Source of the DNA: G025836975 sp040391135
GTDB lineage: Bacteria > Pseudomonadota > Gammaproteobacteria > Burkholderiales > Burkholderiaceae_B
Assembly: GCA_040391135.1 (NCBI GenBank)
Contig: JBEBYL010000016.1
Span: 1-64,000 of the forward strand
Length of the DNA stretch: 64,000 nucleotides
Direction of reading: 5' to 3'
The notes under the pieces are model-generated. The model was not told where the DNA came from, did not search any database, and saw only the letters and a list, made by a program, of their open reading frames with translations. The position numbers and the translations under genes are program-made. This document shows, one piece after another, positions 51,492 to 59,179 of the stretch. Each line of letters opens with the position of its first letter. Positions within the stretch are counted from its first letter, which is position 1.

Positions 51492-51992
51492 TTACACCCC
51501 CTCGGCCTGCAGCAGGCGGTCGAGTTTTTCGGGCGTCATGCGCGCATGCGGCCGGCCGTTGATCATGACGGCGGGCGACTGGGCGCAAAGACCCAGGCAG
51601 TAGACGGGTTCGAGCGTGGCGGCCCGGTTCGGCGTGGTGCCATGGAACTCGCAGCCCAGGCGTTGGCGGGCGTGGTCGGCCAGGGCGTCGCCGCCCATGG
51701 CCTGACAGGATTCGGCCCTGCAGACTTCCAGGACGACGGCGCCAGAGGGCTGGTCGCGGAAGTGCGCATAAAAGCTGATGACGCCGTGTATCTCGGCGCG
51801 CGACAGTTGCAAGGCCTGCGCCAGCAGCGGCACGGCGCTTGGCGGTATATAGCCCAGTTCGTGCTGCACGGCATGCAGCACCGGCAACAGATTGCCTTGC
51901 TGGCCTTCATAGCGTTGCAGCGCCTGCCGGACCGCTAGCTGCACGGTGTCGTCGGACGGGCTGAATTCGCTGGTGTCTTGCGGCGTGTGCAT
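51492..51992 (-). CDS. fdsG: NAD-dependent formate dehydrogenase gamma subunit
   Basis: A 166-residue NuoE-like protein with the four [2Fe-2S] cysteines (VCRAESC and VYCLGLC). The helical N-terminus QGNLLPVLHAVQHELGYIPPSAVPLLAQAL and GVISFYAHFRDQP are typical of NuoE/FdsG. It relays electrons between FdsA and FdsB or stabilises the complex. The start at 51992 opens the fds operon; 41 open codons before it lie in the AT-rich promoter gap and are not coding. Confidence 0.94.
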   Translation of the reverse strand: MHTPQDTSEFSPSDDTVQLAVRQALQRYEGQQGNLLPVLHAVQHELGYIPPSAVPLLAQALQLSRAEIHGVISFYAHFRDQPSGAVVLEVCRAESCQAMGGDALADHARQRLGCEFHGTTPNRAATLEPVYCLGLCAQSPAVMINGRPHARMTPEKLDRLLQAEGV

Positions 51993-52188
51993 GACGCTTT
52001 CCTTCAACGGTGGTGAGCGTTTGCTCGATTGATATTTGTCTCTTATATGTTTAATTTTGCATATATATTTATTCTGTATTTGAGGTAATCTACTCGCGAT
52101 AAACCAATCAATCAATAGGAAAAAATAGACATATAAAGAATTTCCAAATAGGAAATCAAAAACATATTAAAACCGTGGCGGACGACAA
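51993..52188. promoter_or_regulatory. AT-rich divergent promoter region of fdsG and regulator, with two dyads
   Basis: This 196-bp gap is strikingly AT-rich against its surroundings. TATATG (52044-52049) is mirrored by CATATA (52060-52065) around ten bases, close to fdsG; ATTTCC-AAATA-GGAAAT (52140-52156) lies close to the regulator start. The first resembles the TATATA-type halves of ModE sites loosely. Both are good operator candidates for the ModE-like regulator encoded next to them. Confidence 0.55.
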
Positions 52189-53295
52189 ATGACGTACAAA
52201 TTCAAGGCGCGATTGAGTTCCGAGTGGGTACTGGAAAAACCCTCCGGGACGGTGCTGGCATTAAGCGAGGTCTTGCGTTTGCTGGCCGCCATCGATGCCA
52301 CCGGACACATTGCCGGAGCCTGTAAGGCCTGCGGGCTTTCCTACCGCCATGCCTGGGGAATTTTGCGCAACGCCGAAAAAGAATTCGAAGCGCCCCTTAT
52401 TGAAACGTCGCGCCGGCAAGGCACCAAGCTGACCAATTTCGGCCAGCATCTTATCTGGGCGAATCGTCGGGTCGATGCCCGCTTGATGCCCACCCTGGAA
52501 AGCATGGCCTCCGAGTTGCAGGAAGAGCTTGAACGCCTTTATCCCGAAAGCCAGCAGCGCTTGCGCCTGCATGCCAGCCACGGCTTCGCGGTCGAAGGCC
52601 TGATGCAATTGGCCAACGGCATGGACATGTCGCCGCTGGAATTGCGTTATCGCACAGCCATCGAGGCGCTGGCATCTCTGGATCGCGCGGAATGCGACCT
52701 GGCCGGGTTCCAGGTGTCCGAGGGCGAGTACGAACTGCCCATACTCAAGCGCTACAGCCCCTGGCTGAATCCCGACAGGCATCGGCTCATTCACCTGGCT
52801 GTGCGCAACACCGGCCTGTTCGTCAAGCCCGAGAACCCCAAGGGCATCAAGTCCGTGGCCGATCTCATCAATCCGGACGTGCGTTTCGTCAACCGGCAGA
52901 TCGGATCCAGCACGCGTTTCCTGGTCAGCCTGATGCTGGCCCAGCTTGATATCGACGCCACGAAGGTACAGGGCTTCGACAGCAGCGAATTCACCCACAT
53001 GGCTATTGCGGCGCACATTGCCAGCGGCATGGCCGATGTCGGCATCGGCGTCGAAACGGCCGCCTGGCGTTGCGGCCTGGCTTTCATACCGCTGGTCAAG
53101 GAGCGCTATTTCTTCGCCGTGCACCGCGATACGCTGGAGACGCCGCAGATGCAGCGTCTGTTCGATCTGATGAACGGCGAACAGTACCAGGCCTATGTGT
53201 CGCAACTGATCGGCTACGACGCTACCTATATGGGCCAGGTGCAGACGCTGGAAGAGGCATTCGGGCCGGCCATCGTGGCCGCCCTGAAAGCATGA
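52189..53295 (+). CDS. fdsR: ModE-like HTH regulator with PBP-like domain, probable fds regulator
   Basis: A 368-residue regulator. Residues 20-85 form a ModE/LysR-type winged helix-turn-helix (LRLLAAIDATGHIAGACKACGLSYRHAWGILRNAEKEFEAPLIE, then RQGTKLTNFGQHLI). The C-terminal half is a periplasmic-binding-protein-like effector domain (about 115-350). It is divergent from fdsG, and moaA follows 21 bases later. In Cupriavidus a regulator gene fdsR lies beside fdsGBACD; I use the name by position and domain style. It may sense formate, molybdate or cofactor state; the ligand is not evident. Confidence 0.78.
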   Translation: MTYKFKARLSSEWVLEKPSGTVLALSEVLRLLAAIDATGHIAGACKACGLSYRHAWGILRNAEKEFEAPLIETSRRQGTKLTNFGQHLIWANRRVDARLMPTLESMASELQEELERLYPESQQRLRLHASHGFAVEGLMQLANGMDMSPLELRYRTAIEALASLDRAECDLAGFQVSEGEYELPILKRYSPWLNPDRHRLIHLAVRNTGLFVKPENPKGIKSVADLINPDVRFVNRQIGSSTRFLVSLMLAQLDIDATKVQGFDSSEFTHMAIAAHIASGMADVGIGVETAAWRCGLAFIPLVKERYFFAVHRDTLETPQMQRLFDLMNGEQYQAYVSQLIGYDATYMGQVQTLEEAFGPAIVAALKA

Positions 53296-53316
53296 CGCGG
53301 GAGTTATGATTAGGCC

Positions 53317-54423
53317 ATGAGCAAAGTGATATTCCTGACGGACGACCATCGTTCCGCAACTTCCCTGGATAGCCCGGCGGCTGGCGCGCGGCGCGGGCCG
53401 CAAGAGCCTTTGCTTGACGCGCGCCGCCGGCCATTGCACGATCTGCGCATATCGGTGACCGATCGATGCAATTTCCGCTGCACCTATTGCATGCCGCGCG
53501 AAGTATTCGACGCCGACTACGCATTCATGCCGCATTCGGCGCTGCTCAGCTTCGAAGAGATCACCCGTGTTGCCGGCGTGGCGGTGCAAATGGGCGTGCG
53601 CAAATTGCGCCTGACCGGCGGCGAGCCGCTGCTGCGCAAAAACATCGAAGTCCTGGTCGGCATGCTGGCGGCGCTGCGCACGCCGGATGGCAAGCCGGTG
53701 GACATTACCCTGACGACCAACGGCACGTTGCTGGAAAAGAAAGCCGCGGCGCTCAAGCAAGCCGGCCTTGCGCGTGTCACGGTCAGCCTGGATGCCCTGG
53801 ACGAGCACCAGTTCGAACGCATGAGCGACAGCCGGGTTGGCGTCAAGACGGTGTTGCGCGGCATCGATGAAGCCGCGCGGGTCGGACTGGCGCCGGTAAA
53901 AGTTAATATGGTCGTCCGGAAAGACCTGAACGACGATCAAATCCTTCCCATGGCGCGGCATTTTCGGGGCACGGGCCATATTCTGCGCTTCATCGAATTC
54001 ATGGATGTCGGCAGCAGCAATGGCTGGAATCTATCCGAAGTATTGACGGGCGCCGAAATCCTTCAGCGCATTGCCGCCGAGTTTCCGCTGGAGCCCGCGC
54101 AGGCCGCTTATCGCGGCGAGGTCGCGGCCCGCTGGCGCTACGCCGACGGAGGGGGCGAAATCGGCGTCATCACCAGCGTATCGCAGCCGTTTTGCGGCGA
54201 CTGTACGCGGGCGCGCCTGTCGCCCGAGGGCAAGCTGTTTCTTTGCCTGTTCGCCAGCCAGGGCCACGACCTGCGCTCCTTGCTGCGTGGCGGCGCCGGC
54301 GACGAGGAAGTCGCGGCGCGCATCGCGGCGATCTGGTCCGGCCGCGGCGATCATTATTCCGAATTGCGGGGACGCGAGACGGAGCAGCGCAAGAAAATCG
54401 AAATGAGCTACATCGGCGGATGA
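53317..54423 (+). CDS. moaA: GTP 3',8-cyclase (molybdenum cofactor biosynthesis)
   Basis: A 368-residue radical SAM enzyme. The SAM-cluster motif CNFRCTYC lies at 51-58. The second [4Fe-4S] site (FCGDCTRARLSPEGKLFLC) is near 290, and the essential C-terminal GG is present. It makes 3',8-cyclo-7,8-dihydro-GTP, the first step of molybdopterin. A 40-residue N-terminal extension precedes the domain. The stop overlaps mobA (ATGA). Its place after the fds regulator supplies cofactor for the formate dehydrogenase. Confidence 0.95.
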   Translation: MSKVIFLTDDHRSATSLDSPAAGARRGPQEPLLDARRRPLHDLRISVTDRCNFRCTYCMPREVFDADYAFMPHSALLSFEEITRVAGVAVQMGVRKLRLTGGEPLLRKNIEVLVGMLAALRTPDGKPVDITLTTNGTLLEKKAAALKQAGLARVTVSLDALDEHQFERMSDSRVGVKTVLRGIDEAARVGLAPVKVNMVVRKDLNDDQILPMARHFRGTGHILRFIEFMDVGSSNGWNLSEVLTGAEILQRIAAEFPLEPAQAAYRGEVAARWRYADGGGEIGVITSVSQPFCGDCTRARLSPEGKLFLCLFASQGHDLRSLLRGGAGDEEVAARIAAIWSGRGDHYSELRGRETEQRKKIEMSYIGG

Positions 54424-55085
54424 TCGCGCGTTCCCAGATTACAGGCCTGATCCTGGCCGGAGGCCGGGCCCGGCGCATGCAGCAGAAGGACAGCCTGGAT
54501 GTGGACAAAGGCCTGCTCGACCTGGACGGGGCGCCGCTGGTGGCCCTTGCGCAGCGCTATCTGGCTCCGCAGGTAAGCAGCGTCCTGGTCAGCGCCAATC
54601 GGTACGTGGAAGACTACGCGGATTACGGCCGGGTCGTTTCCGACGATCCCAGGCTGGGCGGCGATCTGGGGCCGCTGGCCGGCGTTGTCAGCGCTCTGGC
54701 GGCTACCCCCACGCCCTGGCTGGCGGTCATGCCTGTCGATGTCCTGAATCTGCCCGCCGATATGGTGGCGCGGTTGGCCGGCGCCGCCCAGGAGGCGGGC
54801 GCCTTCATCGCCTACGCCAGTACAGGGGGACCGGACGTGGACAGCGCTCCGGGCGCGCCCATCCATGGCGGACGCGCCCATCCTTTATGCATGGTGCTGC
54901 ATGCCAGCCTGGCCGGCAGCCTGCGCGATTATCTGGACGGGGGCGACCGCAAGGTTCAGCTATGGCAGAAAAAGCATGCGGCCGTGCCGGTGTTCTTCGA
55001 CGGCGGTTACGGCGCTTTCTTTAACATCAATACGCCCGAAGACCTGCGGCTTGCCGTTCAGGCGAGCCAGCGGGCCAGGTCGTAG
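54420..55085 (+). CDS. mobA: Molybdenum cofactor guanylyltransferase
   Basis: A 221-residue nucleotidyltransferase. The N-terminal GLILAGGRARRMQQKDSLDVDKGLL motif binds GTP; PLAGVVSALAATPTPWLAVMPVDVLNLP is the conserved middle and FFNINTPEDL the usual end. It attaches GMP to Mo-molybdopterin, giving the MGD form needed by FdsA. The start at 54420 overlaps the moaA stop by four bases. Its last 28 bases overlap the 3' end of moeA, which runs the other way. Confidence 0.93.
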   Translation: MIARSQITGLILAGGRARRMQQKDSLDVDKGLLDLDGAPLVALAQRYLAPQVSSVLVSANRYVEDYADYGRVVSDDPRLGGDLGPLAGVVSALAATPTPWLAVMPVDVLNLPADMVARLAGAAQEAGAFIAYASTGGPDVDSAPGAPIHGGRAHPLCMVLHASLAGSLRDYLDGGDRKVQLWQKKHAAVPVFFDGGYGAFFNINTPEDLRLAVQASQRARS

Positions 55086-56263
55086 TAGGCGACGGTGTCG
55101 CCATTTTGCACGACGGTATTGGCTGGAACCCTGGCTAGGCCGCTGGCCCAGGCCAGGGAGCTGATAATGCCCGAGCCCTGTAGCGGATACGGCGTCAGCG
55201 TGGTTTGGCCTTGCGGTCCGAAGGACGCCTGGACGCGCAGGAATTCGTCCCGCTTTTCCTTGAATGGGCGGTCGGATACGAGGGTGCCGTACTGGACGGG
55301 AGGCATGGCCTGCGCCCGGCCTTGCATGGTGCGCAGCATGGGTGTGACCAGCAGGGTGAACACGGCGTAGGCCGAGACGGGATTGCCAGGCAGGCAGACC
55401 ACCGGCTTGCCGTCGATCTGCGCCAGCGCGACCGGTTTCCCCGGCTTCATGCAGACGCGCCAGAGATCCAGGACGCCGCCCAATTGTTCGATGGCGGGCT
55501 TGACCAGGTCTTTTTCCCCCACCGAGACGCCGCCCACGGTCAGGACCAGGTCGCAGTCCCGCAGCAGGGTGGCAAACGCCTCTTGCAGGGACTCCTGCGT
55601 GTCGCGCGCGTGCAGCACATGCGCCACGGTGGCGCCCATGTTCTGGGTCAGGGCGGCCAGCATGGGGCCGTTGGAGTTGTAGATATGCTCGTCGGCGCGG
55701 GGCTGTCCGGGGCTGACAAGTTCGTCGCCCGTGGTCAGTATGCCGACCCTCAGTGCGGCGTAGACGGTGATCTGGGCATAGCCTTGCGAAGACAGCAGGG
55801 CGATTTCGGCGGCCCCCAGCAAGGTGCCCTTGGGCAGCAGTTGATCGCCCTCGCGCACATCCTCGCCTTGATGCCGGACATGGGCGCCCAGGGCGGGGGG
55901 CAGGTTTATTTCGAACTGATCATCGTGCTCAACGCCGTCCTCTTGCATGACGATGGTGTCGGCGCCCGCCGGCACCAGGCTGCCCGTGAACAGGCGTATG
56001 GCATGGCCGGGCTTGAGAGGCTCGGGCCGTTCTCCGGCGTAGCAGCGCTGCTGCACCGGCAAGGGCTTGCCAGGGGCGTAGTCGGCGTGGCGTATGGCAT
56101 AGCCGTCCATGGCGCTGTTGTCCGCGGGAGGAAGGTCCAGCGTGGCAAATAGCGTTTGCGCCAGCACGCGGCCCCGGGCCAGATGCAATGGACAGGCTTC
56201 GGTGATGGCGGGCGGCTTGCCGGCCGTGGACAGGCGCGATTGCGCCGAATCGAAATCAAGCAT
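55058..56263 (-). CDS. moeA: Molybdopterin molybdenumtransferase
   Basis: A 401-residue MoeA. Recognisable stretches are DLPPADNSAMDGYAIR near residue 42, RLFTGSLVPAGADTIVMQED near 88, ILTTGDELVSPG near 187, NSNGPMLAAL and GGVSVGEKDLVKPA near 255, and the PGNPVSAYAVF end. It inserts molybdate into molybdopterin. It overlaps the preceding moaB gene by eight bases and is the last gene of the minus-strand moaC-moaD-moaE-moaB-moeA operon. Confidence 0.95.
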   Translation of the reverse strand: MLDFDSAQSRLSTAGKPPAITEACPLHLARGRVLAQTLFATLDLPPADNSAMDGYAIRHADYAPGKPLPVQQRCYAGERPEPLKPGHAIRLFTGSLVPAGADTIVMQEDGVEHDDQFEINLPPALGAHVRHQGEDVREGDQLLPKGTLLGAAEIALLSSQGYAQITVYAALRVGILTTGDELVSPGQPRADEHIYNSNGPMLAALTQNMGATVAHVLHARDTQESLQEAFATLLRDCDLVLTVGGVSVGEKDLVKPAIEQLGGVLDLWRVCMKPGKPVALAQIDGKPVVCLPGNPVSAYAVFTLLVTPMLRTMQGRAQAMPPVQYGTLVSDRPFKEKRDEFLRVQASFGPQGQTTLTPYPLQGSGIISSLAWASGLARVPANTVVQNGDTVAYYDLARWLA

Positions 56264-56774
56264 GGTAGTGGGTGCCGAAATTGCAGGGACGGTGCGTGCT
56301 GTCCAGTTGTTCTTTGATGATGCCTTCCCAAGCCGTCTTGCAGGCGCCGGTCGAGCCAGGCATGCAGAACACCAAGGTGTTGTTCGCCGCGCCGGCGAAG
56401 GCGTCGGACTGCAAGCTGGAGCTGCCGATCTCCACGAAGGACAGATGCCGGAACAGCTCGCCGAAACCCGGGATGAGTTGGTCCAGCAAAGGCGTGATGG
56501 CGGCGGCTGTGGATTTGTTGTGCGAGAAGCCGGTGCCGCCATTGGTCAGGATGATTTGTATGGAATCGTCGGCGATCCAGTCGCTGACGACCTTGCGGAT
56601 CTGGTACAGATTGCCCTGGCTGATGGCACGCTTGCCGCAGCGGTGGCCGGCGGCAAGCAGGCTTTCCGCCAGGTAATCGCCCGAGGTGTCATTGCCGGCG
56701 TCGCGGGTGTCGGAAATTGTCAGGACGGCGCAGTTCAATGAAACGGGCGGCTTCTTCGTGTCGGCTTTGCTCAT
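56256..56774 (-). CDS. moaB: Molybdopterin adenylyltransferase-like protein (MoaB)
   Basis: A 172-residue MoaB/Mog-type protein. LNCAVLTISDTRDAGNDTSGDYLAESL opens the fold and ILTNGGTGFSHNKSTAAAITPL is the MPT-binding motif; LVFCMPGSTGACKTAWEGIIKEQL is the MoaB-type C-terminus. Functional members adenylylate molybdopterin before MoeA acts; the E. coli MoaB itself is inactive, so activity here is by family only. It is seven bases downstream of moaE. Confidence 0.92.
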   Translation of the reverse strand: MSKADTKKPPVSLNCAVLTISDTRDAGNDTSGDYLAESLLAAGHRCGKRAISQGNLYQIRKVVSDWIADDSIQIILTNGGTGFSHNKSTAAAITPLLDQLIPGFGELFRHLSFVEIGSSSLQSDAFAGAANNTLVFCMPGSTGACKTAWEGIIKEQLDSTHRPCNFGTHYHA

Positions 56775-56781
56775 GGGGATA

Positions 56782-57249
56782 TCAGGTTTCCGTGGGGCTT
56801 TCCCATTGCGATGTTTTGGCGGCATCGGCATCTTTTTGCTGCACCCAGAAACGCTCGCCGGTGGCCAGTGTTTCGCGCTTCCAGAATGGCGCACGGGTCT
56901 TCAATGCATCGATAATGTATTCGCAGGCCCTGAAGGCATCGGTGCGATGGGCGCTGGCGGCGGCGACGAAGACGATCTGGTCGCTGTTGCGCAGCTCGCC
57001 CACCCGGTGCACGACCATGCATTGCTGCGTATTCCAGCGTGACTGCGCGGTTGCGCATAGCACTTCGATTTCGCGCTCGCACATGCCGGGGTAGTGTTCC
57101 AGGAACAAGGATTGCGTAGGAGCGTCGTCGGCATAGTCGCGCACATAGCCGGTAAAGCTGACAATGGCGCCGGCCTTGCCGGCCACGCGACGGCGCAGTT
57201 CCTCGACAAGGGCGGCGGCATCGAAGTCGGCCTCTTGAACAATAACCAT
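56782..57249 (-). CDS. moaE: Molybdopterin synthase large subunit
   Basis: A 155-residue MoaE. GAIVSFTGYVRDYADDAP, LEHYPGM, VVHRVGEL and VFVAAASAHRTDAFRACEYIIDALKTRAPFWKRE are typical, including the active-site Lys of the LKTRAPFWK segment. With MoaD it converts cyclic pyranopterin to molybdopterin. It follows moaD by five bases. Confidence 0.95.
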   Translation of the reverse strand: MVIVQEADFDAAALVEELRRRVAGKAGAIVSFTGYVRDYADDAPTQSLFLEHYPGMCEREIEVLCATAQSRWNTQQCMVVHRVGELRNSDQIVFVAAASAHRTDAFRACEYIIDALKTRAPFWKRETLATGERFWVQQKDADAAKTSQWESPTET

Positions 57250-57254
57250 CTTTG

Positions 57255-57509
57255 CTAGCCTCCGGTCACGGGCTCGAAGACGGCCAGCTCGTCGCCCGGT
57301 TGTATAAGGCAGTCGTGCGCAACATGATATTGATTGATGGCAAGCTTGAGCCGCGTGGCGGGCGCCAGTTGCGGGTAGCGTTCCTGCAGCTGCGACAACC
57401 AGTCGGCGCCGCGGATGGGCGCGGGCAAAGGCCAGTCTTCCTGCCGAACCTGGGTCAATTCGGCGACCTGTGCAAAATACAGGACCTTAATCGTTGTGCC
57501 AGTCGCCAC
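57255..57509 (-). CDS. moaD: Molybdopterin synthase sulfur carrier subunit
   Basis: An 84-residue ubiquitin-fold protein ending in the essential Gly-Gly (EPVTGG) that carries the thiocarboxylate. The start is GTG at 57509, five bases after GGAGG, inside the end of moaC (23-base overlap). NQYHVAHDCLIQPGDELAVFEPVTGG is the typical MoaD end (shown in part by the last six residues). It donates sulfur to the pterin within the MoaD-MoaE complex. Confidence 0.94.
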   Translation of the reverse strand: MATGTTIKVLYFAQVAELTQVRQEDWPLPAPIRGADWLSQLQERYPQLAPATRLKLAINQYHVAHDCLIQPGDELAVFEPVTGG

Positions 57510-57984
57510 TTTTGCCTCCGGATTTAGAGCGTAGCCGTATGCTTTCCAGGACGATGCCCTTATCGGCCGCCTTGCACATGTCGTAGATGGTCAGCGCCGC
57601 GATGCTGCAGGCCGTCATGGCTTCCATTTCGACGCCGGTTTTATAGTCGGTGCTGCACGTGGCCTTGACCATGATGCTGTGCGAGGCATCGTCGGCCAGG
57701 AATTCGATGCCGGCGAAATTGAGGGGCAGGCTGTGGCACAGCGGTATGAGCTCGGCGCAGCGCTTGGCGGCCAGTATGCCCGCCACCCGGGCGGTGTTCA
57801 GGACTTCGCCCTTGGCGTTTTCACGGGCGGACAGCAGCCGGTAGGCGGCCGGGCTCATGCGCACGCGGCCTTCCGCGACGGCGGTGCGCAAGGTCGAGGC
57901 CTTGCCGCCGACGTCGACCATGCGGGCCTGTCCGGCTTCATCTAGATGGCTGAGTGCGGGTGTGTCGGTAGAAATCGTGCTCAT
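57487..57984 (-). CDS. moaC: Cyclic pyranopterin monophosphate synthase
   Basis: A 165-residue MoaC. MVDVGGKASTLRTAVAEGRV, AGILAAKRCAELIPLCHSLPL and GVEMEAMTACSIAALTIYDMCKA are the family core, with the Lys and Asp of the active site. It completes the step begun by MoaA. First gene of the minus-strand Moco operon. I saw no Moco riboswitch in the 95 bases upstream. Confidence 0.96.
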   Translation of the reverse strand: MSTISTDTPALSHLDEAGQARMVDVGGKASTLRTAVAEGRVRMSPAAYRLLSARENAKGEVLNTARVAGILAAKRCAELIPLCHSLPLNFAGIEFLADDASHSIMVKATCSTDYKTGVEMEAMTACSIAALTIYDMCKAADKGIVLESIRLRSKSGGKSGDWHND

Positions 57985-58079
57985 TGCGTCTTGGACTTGC
58001 GGGCTTCGCGATAGTCCTATGATATACGCAATTCGGACCCGGCAGAGGCAGGCCTGGCGGGTCGCGCGGACAGTCCGCG

Positions 58080-58475
58080 TCAAACGGTATTCAGCGCGTC
58101 CCTGACGTCCTGATATGAAATACTGGTGTCGCGCAGAAAGCCTTGCATCAGCGATTGCAGCTTGCCGGGGTCGATGCTGCGCTCCCGGGCCAGCAGCCGC
58201 TTGCCCTCGATGATGCCCTGGTCGAACAAGGCGTCGAATTCATCCAGGGCCAGTCCTTGTTCCAGGGCATAGCGCATCAGGTGGTTGCGGACATTCATCC
58301 TATGGGCCTGCCGGTCGATCGGGTCGGCGCCGGCGGCATCGGCCGCCCCGTTGGCCGCGCCGCACATCATGACCCACTGGTCCAGGGAAATATCGTTTTC
58401 CATGCTGGAGGCGGCATAAGCGCTTCCCAGCATCGCCATCGACAGTATGGCGGCGGATAATTTAGGTAGTATCAA
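58080..58475 (-). CDS. Small secreted protein of unknown function
   Basis: A 131-residue protein I do not recognise. The best start is TTG at 58475, five bases after GGGGAG; it gives a clean Sec signal (ILPKLSAAILSMAMLGSAYA) cut before ASSMEND. The mature part is helical and charged (DRQAHRMNVRNHLMRYALEQGLALDEFDALFDQGIIEGKR), with a single cysteine (VMMCGAANGAADAAG). No metal or enzymatic motif is seen. It lies between moaC and the peroxiredoxin gene, on the moaC strand, 95 bases upstream of moaC, and could share its transcript. Confidence 0.65.
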   Translation of the reverse strand: MILPKLSAAILSMAMLGSAYAASSMENDISLDQWVMMCGAANGAADAAGADPIDRQAHRMNVRNHLMRYALEQGLALDEFDALFDQGIIEGKRLLARERSIDPGKLQSLMQGFLRDTSISYQDVRDALNTV

Positions 58476-58645
58476 ATCGGCTCCCCTTGGTGGCGTGTCG
58501 ATGCTGCATTGTGGGGGACAAATATTGCGGCAGCATGAAGGAAAGGTGTGCAGTTGTTTCAAGCCGTGCTGCCCGGCAACATGGGAAGCCGGGGCGTCGT
58601 ATGATTAAGGCTCTTACATCTCTTTCAATAAAAACGGAGAACACT

Positions 58646-59152
58646 ATGTCTATTCAGGTTGGCGATAAGGTGCCCGACGGCACTTTGGGCGAGTTCATCG
58701 AAACGGCCACCGAATCCTGCGCCATCGGACCGAATAATTTTCAGGTGGCCGATCTGGTCAAGGGCAAGACGATCGCGCTGTTCGCCCTTCCCGGCGCCTT
58801 CACGCCGACCTGCTCGGCCAAGCATCTGCCCGGCTATATCGAGCTGCACGATCAGTTGAAGGCCAAGGGCGTCGACGAAATCTGGTGCGTGGCGGTCAAC
58901 GACCCCTTCGTCATGGGCGCCTGGGGACGCGACCAGGGCGTCGACGGCAAGGTCCGCATGATGGCCGACGGCAGCGCCAACTGGACGCGGGCGATGGGCC
59001 TGGAACTGGACCTGACGGCTCGCGGCATGGGTGTGCGTTCGCAGCGCTATTCCGCCTTGCTGCAGGACGGCGTGGTCAAGAAGCTTAATATCGAAAAAGC
59101 CGGCCAGTACGAGGTCAGCGACGCGAAGACCCTGTTGGAACAATTGGGCTAA
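58646..59152 (+). CDS. Peroxiredoxin (Prx5/glutaredoxin-dependent type)
   Basis: A 168-residue Prx5-subfamily protein. The peroxidatic Cys56 is in PGAFTPTCSAKHLPGY; VAVNDPFVMGAWGRDQG and the Arg of GVRSQRYSALL complete the active site. Cys25 and the Cys of EIWCVAVND are extra cysteines. It reduces peroxides, typically using glutathione/glutaredoxin. GGAGA six bases before the ATG supports the start. It is divergent from the secreted-protein gene and followed closely by an MFS gene. Confidence 0.94.
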   Translation: MSIQVGDKVPDGTLGEFIETATESCAIGPNNFQVADLVKGKTIALFALPGAFTPTCSAKHLPGYIELHDQLKAKGVDEIWCVAVNDPFVMGAWGRDQGVDGKVRMMADGSANWTRAMGLELDLTARGMGVRSQRYSALLQDGVVKKLNIEKAGQYEVSDAKTLLEQLG

Positions 59153-59179
59153 GCCTGGCGGCAAAGTCTGGAATCACCC

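Noticed and set aside
49926..51938. A 670-codon open frame opposite fdsB and fdsG
   Set aside because: Shadow of the GC-rich coding strand; both minus-strand genes carry their Fe-S and NADH motifs.
57985..58079. Looked for a Moco riboswitch before moaC (and before moaA)
   Set aside because: The gaps are 95 and 21 bases, too short for the known Moco aptamer with its platform, and no extended stems are seen.
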